Origin: Lonsdalea britannica
GTDB taxonomy: Bacteria; Pseudomonadota; Gammaproteobacteria; Enterobacterales; Enterobacteriaceae
Length of the DNA stretch: 21,962 nt
Direction: 5' to 3'
NCBI RefSeq assembly: GCF_946477055.1
Contig: NZ_CAMKXG010000023.1
Coordinates: 1-21,962 of the forward strand
Below, piece after piece: positions 15,118 to 21,962 of the stretch. The translations under genes were made by a program, and so were the position numbers. The notes below the pieces were generated by a model, which saw nothing but the letters and a program-made list of their open reading frames with translations, was not told the DNA's origin and searched no databases. Numbering within the stretch: position 1 is the stretch's first letter; every line of letters begins with the position of its first letter.

Positions 15118-17203
15118 TCTGGCTTCATTGCTACGCTTGCCAGGCAACTTAAAAGACACGCAGTGGCAGGTTTTGGCAGGACCGATCCTGATTCTGATGA
15201 TCCTGTCGATGATGGTGCTCCCGCTGCCGCCGTTTATTCTGGACCTGCTGTTTACCTTCAACATCGCGCTTTCCGTCATGGTGCTCCTGGTCGCCATGTT
15301 CACCCAGCGTACGCTGGAGTTCGCCGCGTTTCCGACGATTTTGCTGTTTTCCACCCTGTTACGGCTCTCGCTCAACGTCGCTTCCACACGAATCATTCTT
15401 ATGGAAGGCCACACGGGGGCAGGGGCGGCAGGAAAGGTCGTCGAAGCCTTTGGCCACTTCCTGGTAGGCGGTAACTTCGCCATCGGTATCGTGGTGTTTA
15501 TCATCCTGGTCCTAATCAACTTCATGGTAATCACCAAAGGTGCGGGGCGTATCGCCGAAGTGGGCGCGCGTTTTGTGCTGGACGGAATGCCGGGTAAACA
15601 GATGGCGATTGACGCCGATCTTAACGCCGGACTGATTGGTGAAGCCGAAGCGAAAAAGCGTCGTTCAGAAGTGACTCAGGAAGCCGACTTCTACGGCTCG
15701 ATGGATGGTGCTAGTAAGTTCGTGCGCGGTGATGCGATCGCCGGGTTGATGATCATGGCCATCAACATCATCGGTGGCCTGTTGGTCGGGGTCATTCAGC
15801 ACAACATGGACCTGGGTCATGCGGCCCAAAGCTATACGTTGTTGACCATCGGTGACGGTCTGGTCGCACAGATTCCGGCGTTGGTGATTTCAACCGCGGC
15901 CGGTGTCATCGTAACCCGCGTCAGCACTGAGCAGGATGTGGGTGAGCAGATGGTTACCCAGCTGTTCAGTAACCCGAAAGTGATGGTGCTGAGCGCCGGC
16001 GTTCTCGGCTTGATCGGTCTCGTTCCGGGTATGCCTAACTTCGTCTTCCTGTTATTTACCGCGATTTTGCTGGGCGTCGCCTGGTGGACGCGCGGCAAGG
16101 ACGAACGAAAAGCGACGGCGGCGGCGGCAGAACCTGCATTGGCAGAGAGCCAGCAGCAGCAAATCGTTGAAGCCAGCTGGGATGACGTTCAGCTGGAAGA
16201 CCAACTGGGTCTGGAAGTGGGCTATCGACTGATCCCGATGGTGGACTTCCAACAAAATGGCGAACTGCTGGGGCGTATCCGCAGTATTCGTAAAAAATTC
16301 GCGCAGGAAATTGGTTTCTTGCCGCCTGTCGTCCATATCCGAGATAACCTCGAGCTGCAGCCTGCGGGCTACCGCATCCTGATGAAAGGGGTTGAGATCG
16401 GCAGTGGTGAAGCGCATCCGGGCCGCTGGATGGCAATCAACCCGGGCAGTGCTATCGGTAAACTGGCGGGCGAAATCACGCAAGATCCCGCGTTTGGCCT
16501 ACCTGCCGTATGGATTGAAAGCGCGCTGAAAGATCAGGCACAGGCGCAAGGTTTCACGGTCGTTGAATCCAGTACCGTGGTGGCGACTCACCTGAACCAT
16601 CTGATTAACGTGTACGCCAGTGACCTGTTTGGCCGTCAGGAAGCGCAGCAGCTGATGGATCGCGTCACGAAAGAGATGCCTAAATTGGCCGATGACTTTA
16701 TCCCGAGCGTGGTCACTCTGACGGTGCTACATAAAGTGCTGCAGAATCTTCTATCTGAGCGTGTGTCCATCCGTGACATGTGTACGATTCTTGAAACGTT
16801 GTCTGAACATGCGGCGATCCAGAAAGACCCGAACGAACTGACGGTAGTTGTTCGCGTGGCATTGGGCCGCGCCATTACCCAGCAGTGGTTCCCGGGTAAT
16901 GATGATATTCAGGTGATCGGTCTGGAGTCATCGCTGGAGCGCGTACTGCTGCAGGCGATGCAGAACGGCGGCGGTTTGGAGCCGGGGCTGGCCGAAAGAC
17001 TGCTTTCTCAGGCTCAGGATGCGGTTCAACATCAGGAAGCGCTGGGCGCGCCGCCGGTCCTGTTGGTCACGCATGCGCTTCGTCCACTGCTATCGCGATT
17101 CCTGCGCCGCAGCCTGCCGCAGCTGGTCGTACTTTCCAATCAGGAGATTACGGACAGCCGTCAGATTCGCATGACGTCAGTCATTGGTGGATCAGGGCAG
17201 TGA
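15110..17203 (+). CDS. flhA: Flagellar export gate protein FlhA
   Basis: FlhA forms the nonameric export ring that uses the proton gradient and docks chaperone-substrate complexes. The 697-residue product (E. coli 692) has an N-terminal membrane half of about eight helices (to about residue 328) and a cytoplasmic half with the four-part FlhA-C domain. Highly conserved stretches include NIALSVMVLLVAMFTQRTLE, TKGAGRIAEVGARFVLDGMP, SEVTQEADFYGSMDGASKFV and GLVAQIPALVISTAAGVIVT. An acidic/Gln-rich linker (about 340-360) precedes DVQLEDQLGLEVGYRLIPMV. It begins inside flhB and its stop overlaps flhE by four bases (GTGA). Confidence 0.98.
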   Translation: MANLASLLRLPGNLKDTQWQVLAGPILILMILSMMVLPLPPFILDLLFTFNIALSVMVLLVAMFTQRTLEFAAFPTILLFSTLLRLSLNVASTRIILMEGHTGAGAAGKVVEAFGHFLVGGNFAIGIVVFIILVLINFMVITKGAGRIAEVGARFVLDGMPGKQMAIDADLNAGLIGEAEAKKRRSEVTQEADFYGSMDGASKFVRGDAIAGLMIMAINIIGGLLVGVIQHNMDLGHAAQSYTLLTIGDGLVAQIPALVISTAAGVIVTRVSTEQDVGEQMVTQLFSNPKVMVLSAGVLGLIGLVPGMPNFVFLLFTAILLGVAWWTRGKDERKATAAAAEPALAESQQQQIVEASWDDVQLEDQLGLEVGYRLIPMVDFQQNGELLGRIRSIRKKFAQEIGFLPPVVHIRDNLELQPAGYRILMKGVEIGSGEAHPGRWMAINPGSAIGKLAGEITQDPAFGLPAVWIESALKDQAQAQGFTVVESSTVVATHLNHLINVYASDLFGRQEAQQLMDRVTKEMPKLADDFIPSVVTLTVLHKVLQNLLSERVSIRDMCTILETLSEHAAIQKDPNELTVVVRVALGRAITQQWFPGNDDIQVIGLESSLERVLLQAMQNGGGLEPGLAERLLSQAQDAVQHQEALGAPPVLLVTHALRPLLSRFLRRSLPQLVVLSNQEITDSRQIRMTSVIGGSGQ

Positions 17204-17604
17204 AACGTTTTGCCTTAATGCTGTTATTGGCGGCTGGTATCGCTACCGCCGCCGATAAACAACCCGTATGGGAAGGCGCCAATCTGCTCATCAGTCAGAA
17301 GGGCATCGCCAAACGTTCAGTTCTGCTTCATTCAAACGGCTCCTTCCCCAAAGGCGCCGTTTTGACATCGGTCCTCTGGCGCTATGAGCTCTTGTCACGT
17401 AATTCGACAGGACTGCACGCCTCACTCTGTATTCCAGGGCAGTGTGTTCGTTTGAATGGGCAAAATGGAAGTACGGAAATGTTTGCGGGATTGTCGGCGG
17501 AAACGCCTTTCTATCTGGTATTTCATGTCCCGGGCAAAGGCGCTTTGCGTCAGCCTATGCGGGTCACAAAATACCAGCTGATAGTCAACTACACCAAAAA
17601 GTAA
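17200..17604 (+). CDS. flhE: Periplasmic flagellar protein FlhE
   Basis: FlhE is a periplasmic accessory protein of enterobacterial flhBAE operons, linked to limiting proton leak through the export gate. The 134-residue product begins with a signal peptide (MKRFALMLLLAAGIATA, cleavage likely before ADKQ). Two cysteines close together (CIPGQC) could form a disulfide. Its GTG start overlaps the flhA stop by four bases. The weakly conserved family gives fewer motifs, so identification rests on position, length, signal peptide and matching segments such as GxWxGxN-like VWEGANLLIS. It ends 22 bases before the convergent flgN. Confidence 0.92.
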   Translation: MKRFALMLLLAAGIATAADKQPVWEGANLLISQKGIAKRSVLLHSNGSFPKGAVLTSVLWRYELLSRNSTGLHASLCIPGQCVRLNGQNGSTEMFAGLSAETPFYLVFHVPGKGALRQPMRVTKYQLIVNYTKK

Positions 17605-17626
17605 CGTGACTGCGTTGAATGGCGTT

Positions 17627-18064
17627 TTAAACGCTGAACTTACGGCCTAGGTGTGAACCGCTGTTCTCTGTCTGACCGTTCGGGCCATAGATGCCCTGAC
17701 GCTGTTTCTGCTCCAAGAAAGCCAGCGATTGCTGGTTATTTTCGAGGTGCGCATTCAGCAATAGGCCATTGCGATGATTGTATTGGCTCAACTCGCGCGT
17801 TAGCTCATGGATCTGAGACCACTGAGCATTCAGCTCCGGCGAGTGGGGGTAGGGAGGTTTAACCGACAACTGCTCATCCAGCGCCAGGCGCTGATTATCA
17901 AAATGCTTGAGAATAGACAACTGCTCGTTTTTATTCTCTGTCACCCGGTGCAAAAACGCAGGATTGACCTGGCGCGCGCTTAATTCATCCTGCTCTTGAG
18001 ACAGGATATCTTTAAGCGACACCAGGCTATTCAGCATCTGTTCCAGAACTTCATTCATTTGCAT
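17627..18064 (-). CDS. flgN: Flagellar export chaperone FlgN
   Basis: FlgN is the cytoplasmic chaperone for the hook-filament junction proteins FlgK and FlgL and delivers them to FlhA. The 145-residue product (E. coli 138) is mainly helical: LEQMLNSLVSLKDILSQEQ at the start, and QYNHRNGLLLNAHLENNQQS in the chaperone helix region. The YGPNGQT near the C-terminus matches E. coli YGANGQT. Two ATG codons two residues apart compete for the start (18064 and 18058); neither has a strong ribosome-binding site. It follows flgM by 28 bases and converges on flhE with only 22 bases between. Confidence 0.93.
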   Translation of the reverse strand: MQMNEVLEQMLNSLVSLKDILSQEQDELSARQVNPAFLHRVTENKNEQLSILKHFDNQRLALDEQLSVKPPYPHSPELNAQWSQIHELTRELSQYNHRNGLLLNAHLENNQQSLAFLEQKQRQGIYGPNGQTENSGSHLGRKFSV

Positions 18065-18092
18065 GGGTCAACGTTGCCTTTTAATAAACTAA

Positions 18093-18389
18093 TCAGAAAG
18101 TTGTCTGAACTTCGCTCAGCAGTGCATCGGCGATTTTACCCACGTCGACTTCCAGTTTTCCGTCCTTGATGGCCTGCTTCAGAGTATCGACTTTTTCCAT
18201 ATCGATGTCCTGACTGCTCGGCTGCATCAGGCTGGACTGCGTCTCGCTCAGGCTAACTTGCGTCTGGCTGGTCGTGCCCGCCGCGCTGCCTGATGAAGTA
18301 GATTTACTTTTTGTGGTGTGAAGTAAATCCGCTTCCGTATTCTGAATTGATTTTACTCCAGATACCGGACGAGTACTATCAATGCTCAT
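18093..18389 (-). CDS. flgM: Anti-sigma28 factor FlgM
   Basis: FlgM binds FliA (sigma28) and blocks late flagellar genes until it is exported through the finished hook. The 98-residue product matches the family length (97 in E. coli) and starts MSIDSTRPVSGVKSIQ. It has a Ser/Thr-rich disordered N-terminal half, and the sigma-binding C-terminal half holds MEKVDTLKQAIKDGKLEVDV and KIADALL. GGGAGG lies six to eight bases before the ATG. It has its own sigma28 promoter (18439-18465) and can also be read from flgA, so it fits the class 2 plus class 3 control known for flgMN. Confidence 0.97.
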   Translation of the reverse strand: MSIDSTRPVSGVKSIQNTEADLLHTTKSKSTSSGSAAGTTSQTQVSLSETQSSLMQPSSQDIDMEKVDTLKQAIKDGKLEVDVGKIADALLSEVQTTF

Positions 18390-18438
18390 GTGGCCTCCCT
18401 ACTAACAAAAATGATATCGGTATAGTGACTGAATACAT

Positions 18439-18465
18439 ATATCGGACGATCCCGCCGAAGCTTTA
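18439..18465 (-). promoter_or_regulatory. Sigma28 (FliA) promoter of flgM
   Basis: Read on the minus strand: TAAAGCTT, an exact 11-base spacer, then TCCGATAT, against the consensus TAAAGTTT-N11-GCCGATAA (seven and six of eight matches). It lies about 50 bases before the flgM start, just beyond the flgA stop. This is the known class 3 feedback promoter by which FliA raises its own inhibitor. Confidence 0.82.
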
Positions 18466-18469
18466 ACGC

Positions 18470-19144
18470 TTATTGTACAATTTTTACCAGTCCCGTTTCA
18501 GCCACTATTCCAGTAATAATTTGTCCGGACTCCATCCGTATTCTGACGGCGCTATTGATCGCCGCGTTGTCCATAGCTTTGCCTTCGCTGACAATGCTGA
18601 AACCATCACCAGATACCGTCACTTTCACCGTCTCGCCCATTTTCACCGCCCAGGGATTTCGCAACATGCTGGCCGCAATGGGTTGTCCTGCGCCAATCAT
18701 GCGAATACTAACCGCACCGACGGCGAGAGCCGGGTCCGCCAGCGGCGGTACGCTCAACGCGTCCAGTCGGCCTTGTTGAAGCGCCACATCTTCTGCCTGG
18801 ATTTTCTGTTTGGGCGGTATCGGCCGAGTGGCGACAAGGTAAGGTGCGGTCACCTGAACATTAGCTTGCAGAAAATGGCGTTGGGTTCCGCACATGGCTC
18901 GGATGCTGAGGGTGCCCCATATTTTCTTTCTGGAGGGCAGCGATAGCTGAGGCTCAGGACACAATTCAAGCCTTTCGACCGGAGTTTTTACAACAACATT
19001 AACTTCTGCCGAGGGGATTTCGAGCTGTCCCTGAATGAACGTCTTAATCTGAGCCGTGATTTGGTCGCGATCGGCCGCCGCAGCCGGGGTTAGTGAGATA
19101 AGGAAAAAAATCTTACATAAGATTAATTTGCGCCAAAATCCCAT
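18470..19144 (-). CDS. flgA: P-ring assembly chaperone FlgA
   Basis: FlgA is a periplasmic chaperone needed for FlgI to form the P ring around the rod. From ATG 19144 the product is 224 residues (E. coli 219) with a signal peptide (MGFWRKLILCKIFFLISLTPAAA, cleavage likely just after the Ala run). The SAF-type region is intact: ANVQVTAPYLVATRPIPPKQ, the QQGRLDAL segment, and the C-terminal GETVKVTVSGDGFSIVSEGKA. AGGGGA lies eight bases before this ATG. A frame open further upstream to 19318 adds an Arg/Cys-rich stretch that hides the signal peptide, so it is rejected. It is divergent from flgB and leads into flgM. Confidence 0.95.
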   Translation of the reverse strand: MGFWRKLILCKIFFLISLTPAAAADRDQITAQIKTFIQGQLEIPSAEVNVVVKTPVERLELCPEPQLSLPSRKKIWGTLSIRAMCGTQRHFLQANVQVTAPYLVATRPIPPKQKIQAEDVALQQGRLDALSVPPLADPALAVGAVSIRMIGAGQPIAASMLRNPWAVKMGETVKVTVSGDGFSIVSEGKAMDNAAINSAVRIRMESGQIITGIVAETGLVKIVQ

Positions 19145-19240
19145 CAAATATTCCCCTGTCCGTTTTCTTAAATGAAGTCGATCCGACTGCGGTAGTACAC
19201 AACATCGCCTGTGCAGTTTACAGAGATGCAGTCTGTGCCA

Positions 19241-19280
19241 AACGAGAAAATAGCCACTCATTTCCCGTCTATTCCGGCGA
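19241..19280. promoter_or_regulatory. FlhDC box between flgA and flgB
   Basis: AACGAGAAAATAGCC (19241-19255) and the inverted CGTCTATTCCGGCGA (19266-19280) are separated by ten bases. They fit the FlhD4C2 consensus of two inverted AA(T/C)G..AAATAGCG halves with a 10-12 base spacer. It lies in the 205-base divergent intergenic region, about 70-110 bases from flgB, and probably activates flgA and flgBCDE in both directions as class 2 promoters. Confidence 0.7.
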
Positions 19281-19349
19281 TAAAGTTGCCGCGCGAAGTT
19301 TATCCTGTCTATCGTCACTCTTCTTTAATTACTTTTCCTGAGGGAAAGC

Positions 19350-19763
19350 ATGCTTGACAAATTAGATGCATCGTTCCGCTTCCAGCAGGAGGCGTTGAAT
19401 TTACGGGCTCAGCGCCAGGAAATCCTGTCTGCGAATATCGCGAATGCGGATACGCCGGGCTACCAGGCTCGGGATATCGACTTTTCCAGCGAGCTGAATA
19501 AAGCCCTGAAACAAGGTCGCGCGACCGGTACGACGATGTCGTTAGCCACTACGTCGACTCGGCATATCCCTGCATCTACGACGTCAATGCCTGATTTAGA
19601 TCTGCTTTATCGCGTACCCGATCAGCCGGCCCTTGACGGGAACACCGTAGATATGGACAGAGAACGGACAAATTTCGCAGACAACAGTCTGCGGTATCAA
19701 ACGGATCTTACGCTGTTAAACGGCCAAATCAAAAGCATGATGTCAGTGTTACAGGATAAATAA
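19350..19763 (+). CDS. flgB: Flagellar proximal rod protein FlgB
   Basis: FlgB is one of the proximal rod subunits, exported by the flagellar type III machine and built into the rod in the periplasm. The 137-residue product (E. coli 138) has the rod/hook N-terminal signature [20 protein letters not shown] at about 28-47. The C-terminal helix [20 protein letters not shown] is the coiled-coil partner. GAGGGAAA precedes the ATG. It is the first gene of flgBCDE, downstream of the FlhDC box and five bases before flgC. Confidence 0.97.
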   Translation: MLDKLDASFRFQQEALNLRAQRQEILSANIANADTPGYQARDIDFSSELNKALKQGRATGTTMSLATTSTRHIPASTTSMPDLDLLYRVPDQPALDGNTVDMDRERTNFADNSLRYQTDLTLLNGQIKSMMSVLQDK

Positions 19764-19768
19764 CGCGT

Positions 19769-20173
19769 ATGTCGCTAATTAATATCTTTGAAATTTCAGG
19801 TTCTGCGCTGACTGCGCAGTCCCAGCGCATGAACGTGAGCGCCAGTAACCTGGCGAATGCGGACAGTGTCACCGGACCAGATGGCGAGCCGTATCGTGCC
19901 AAGCAGGTCGTTTTTAAAGTGGCTGCTCCAGACGGACAGGCTATCGGCGGCGTGCAGGTTGACGACGTCGTTGAAGATACCTCTCCGGACAAGCTGGTTT
20001 ATCAACCGGGAAATCCCCTGGCGGATGAACGCGGCTATGTACGTATGCCTAATGTGGATGTTACTGCGGAAATGGTGAACTCCATCTCGGCATCACGCAG
20101 CTACCAGGCAAACGTGGAAGTGCTGAATACGGCTAAGGCGTTGATGCAAAAAACGCTGACATTAGGCCAATAA
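19769..20173 (+). CDS. flgC: Flagellar proximal rod protein FlgC
   Basis: FlgC is a proximal rod subunit. The 134-residue product matches the E. coli length (134). N-terminal rod motif [17 protein letters not shown] is followed by the family insertion [14 protein letters not shown], and the C-terminal helix [20 protein letters not shown] with [17 protein letters not shown] is intact. It begins five bases after flgB and ends 18 bases before flgD. Confidence 0.97.
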   Translation: MSLINIFEISGSALTAQSQRMNVSASNLANADSVTGPDGEPYRAKQVVFKVAAPDGQAIGGVQVDDVVEDTSPDKLVYQPGNPLADERGYVRMPNVDVTAEMVNSISASRSYQANVEVLNTAKALMQKTLTLGQ

Positions 20174-20191
20174 TAACGTGGGAGAGTAGCC

Positions 20192-20872
20192 ATGAGCGTC
20201 TCAGTTTCACTTACCGAATCAACAGATACCAGCAAGACCAGCACAACCAGCAGCTCGTCCAGTACGAGCAGCAGTGCGGACCTGCAAAACGAATTTATGA
20301 CCTTACTGGTTGCGCAGTTGCAGAACCAGGATCCTACCAATCCGATGGACAACAGCCAGCTGACCACGCAGCTTGCGCAGATCAGTACGCTGAGCGGCAT
20401 CGAGAACATGAACACTACGCTGGGCTCTATTTCCAGCCAGTTGGATACCTCCGAGACGTTGCAAGCCAGTTCTCTGATTGGCAACGGCGTCCTGATTCAG
20501 GGCAACAGCATCGTCGTCGGCTCGGACAGCTCCACCACCGCATTTGGTGTTGAACTGGCCAATGCGGCTACGGACGTGAATGTCACCATTAAAGACGCCA
20601 GCGGTAATACGGTGAAAACCGTGGATCTCGGTGCTCAAAGCGCCGGCGTGCAGACCTACAGCTGGGATGGCACTAACGACAGCGGCGGCACCGTTGACGC
20701 CGGCACCTACACCTACTCGGTGACGGCGACCGGTTCCGATGGCGCTAGCGTGACAGCGACGCCGCTGAAATATGCGCTGGTCTACGGCGTTAACACGGAC
20801 TCCTCGGAAGCCGTGCTTAACCTGGGCCTGTCAGGCACTGCGTCGCTGAGCGACGTCAAACAAATTATTTGA
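20192..20872 (+). CDS. flgD: Hook-capping scaffold protein FlgD
   Basis: FlgD caps the growing hook and directs FlgE polymerisation, then is shed. The 226-residue product (E. coli 231) begins with a Ser/Thr-rich tract, typical of the disordered export end. It continues with the conserved cap motif LQNEFMTLLVAQLQNQDPTN and NSQLTTQLAQISTLSGIENM (about 30-75). The C-terminal half is the FlgD Ig-like domain with SWDGTNDSGGTVDAGTYTYS. GGGAGAG precedes the ATG. Confidence 0.97.
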   Translation: MSVSVSLTESTDTSKTSTTSSSSSTSSSADLQNEFMTLLVAQLQNQDPTNPMDNSQLTTQLAQISTLSGIENMNTTLGSISSQLDTSETLQASSLIGNGVLIQGNSIVVGSDSSTTAFGVELANAATDVNVTIKDASGNTVKTVDLGAQSAGVQTYSWDGTNDSGGTVDAGTYTYSVTATGSDGASVTATPLKYALVYGVNTDSSEAVLNLGLSGTASLSDVKQII

Positions 20873-20939
20873 TTGTGAATCGTGCGGCTGACAAGCAGAC
20901 CAGCCGCCTAAAACAACACACAGCAAACTACTAATTTTT

Positions 20940-20952
20940 AGGAGCACCTCCA
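20940..20952 (+). promoter_or_regulatory. flgE ribosome-binding site with a self-complementary partner
   Basis: The AGGAG before flgE is followed three bases later by CTCC (GGAG-CAC-CTCC), so a small hairpin could cover the ribosome-binding site. It is only a 4-bp stem and may be chance, but it could slow flgE initiation. Confidence 0.3.
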
Positions 20953-20953
20953 A

Positions 20954-21962
20954 ATGGGTTTTTCACAAGCGGTCAGCGGATTGAATGCTGCCTCCAGTAA
21001 CCTGGATGTCATCGGTAACAACATCGCCAACTCAGAGACCACCGGCTTTAAAGGCGCAACGGTTTCTTTCGCAGACATCTTTGCTGATTCTGCCGTAGGT
21101 CTGGGCGTTAAAGTCGCCGCCGTGACTCAGAACTTTAACGACGGTACGATTGAAAACACCGACGTCGGCACCGACGTCGCTATTTCCGGTAATGGCTTCT
21201 ACCGCGTGGCGGATGACGCTGGCTCGGTTTACTACACCCGTAACGGCGAATTCCAGCTGGATGCGGATCGTAACCTGACCACCAAAACCGGTTACTACGT
21301 GACGGGTTATGCCGCTACCGGTACGCCGCCTACCATCGCTGCGGGTGCGGAACCGACCACGATCAATATCTCCGCAGGTTCAATCGCCGCTCAGCAGACG
21401 TCGACGTCGACCTATGTCGCCAACCTGAACTCCAGCACCACAGCGCTGGCGGCTGGCACCACGTTCGATGCGACGGATTCCAGCACCTATAGCTGGACCA
21501 AGTCCATGACGACCTACGACAGCCTGGGTAACACCCATGTAATGAACCTGTACTTCTCCAAAACGGCTGACAACACTTGGGAAGTACATGCGTTGGACAG
21601 CAGCGACAGCACCGCTACCGCTCAAGATCTTGGTTCACTGAACTTCAGCACCAGCGGCCAGTTGTCTGGAACGACTCTTCCTGGTGCAACAGCAGCCACA
21701 GACGCGAAGTCTTTCACAATTAATACCAACTCTCTGAACGGTTCTGCCGCCAACTCATTCACTATCGACTTCACAGGCTCTACACAGCAGAACGCGAGTA
21801 GCTCCGAGCTGAGCAAAAGCCAGAATGGTTACACCACCGGTAACCTGGTCGAATACGCCATCAATGATGACGGCACCATTAGCGGAACTTACTCCAACGG
21901 CCAGAGCCAGTTGCTGGGACAGATCGTGCTGGCCACGTTCTCCAACAACCAGGGCCTGAAGT
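20954..21962 (+). CDS. flgE: Flagellar hook protein FlgE, 3' end outside window
   Basis: FlgE polymerises into the hook that joins rod and filament. The window holds the first 336 codons; E. coli FlgE has about 402. It begins MGFSQAVSGLNAASSNLDVI with the rod/hook motif NNIANSETTGFKGATVSFAD, then AISGNGFYRV and YTRNGEFQLDADRNL of domain D0-D1. The Ser/Thr/Ala-rich middle (about 140-290) is the variable surface domain. The last visible part LLGQIVLATFSNNQGL re-enters the conserved C-terminal half. AGGAG lies nine bases before the ATG and could pair with the following CTCC. The frame is open to the window edge with no defects. Confidence 0.96.
   Translation, partial: MGFSQAVSGLNAASSNLDVIGNNIANSETTGFKGATVSFADIFADSAVGLGVKVAAVTQNFNDGTIENTDVGTDVAISGNGFYRVADDAGSVYYTRNGEFQLDADRNLTTKTGYYVTGYAATGTPPTIAAGAEPTTINISAGSIAAQQTSTSTYVANLNSSTTALAAGTTFDATDSSTYSWTKSMTTYDSLGNTHVMNLYFSKTADNTWEVHALDSSDSTATAQDLGSLNFSTSGQLSGTTLPGATAATDAKSFTINTNSLNGSAANSFTIDFTGSTQQNASSSELSKSQNGYTTGNLVEYAINDDGTISGTYSNGQSQLLGQIVLATFSNNQGLK

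Noticed and set aside
19145..19318. Upstream extension of flgA
   Set aside because: The extension would place an Arg/Cys-rich segment before the signal peptide and overlap the divergent control region; ATG 19144 has a good ribosome-binding site.

Overview
The window is a dense chromosomal flagellar and chemotaxis cluster from a member of the Enterobacterales. Every core protein lines up nearly end to end with its E. coli or Salmonella counterpart. flhDC-motAB-cheAW-mcp-cheRBYZ-flhBAE runs directly into flgNMA/flgBCDE; in E. coli these two blocks lie far apart. That layout, together with a proline/alanine-rich tail on MotB, suggests a soft-rot or plant-associated Pectobacteriaceae-type organism (Pectobacterium, Dickeya, Brenneria or Lonsdalea). 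That placement is an inference from layout, not proof.

Region by region: (1) 1-2300 is a long AT-rich stretch with no convincing gene. It holds a strong terminator at its left edge, scattered hairpins and at most gene remnants. (2) About 2200-2556 is the flhDC master control region: a near-ideal CRP site, a candidate sigma70 promoter, a perfect palindrome matching the RcsAB box, and a leader of about 250 nt with a possible 39-codon upstream ORF. (3) 2557-3488 flhDC, the class 1 master regulator. (4) 3621-8229 motA, motB, cheA and cheW, mostly overlapping; motB carries eight perfect CCGGCA repeats. (5) 8370-10067 one Tsr-like chemoreceptor. (6) 10068-10729 a 660-base gap with a hairpin, a good sigma28 promoter and a broken small frame abutting cheR. 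(7) 10730-13741 cheR, cheB, cheY, cheZ. (8) 13966-17604 flhB, flhA, flhE (export gate), preceded by a hairpin and a possible FlhDC box. (9) 17627-19144, minus strand, flgA, flgM, flgN, with a sigma28 promoter before flgM. (10) 19350-21962 flgB, flgC, flgD and the 5' part of flgE, which runs off the window.

Together: CRP and Rcs inputs set FlhDC. FlhDC turns on class 2 genes (flhBAE, flgA, flgBCDE). Once the hook is complete FlgM is exported, freeing sigma28 for class 3 genes (flgM, motility and chemotaxis). The receptor, CheW and CheA make CheY-P, CheZ removes it, CheR and CheB adapt the receptor, and MotAB drives the motor. I found no unknown multi-gene system. The least explained parts are the upstream desert, the flhD leader ORF, the MCP-cheR gap and the motB hexamer repeat.
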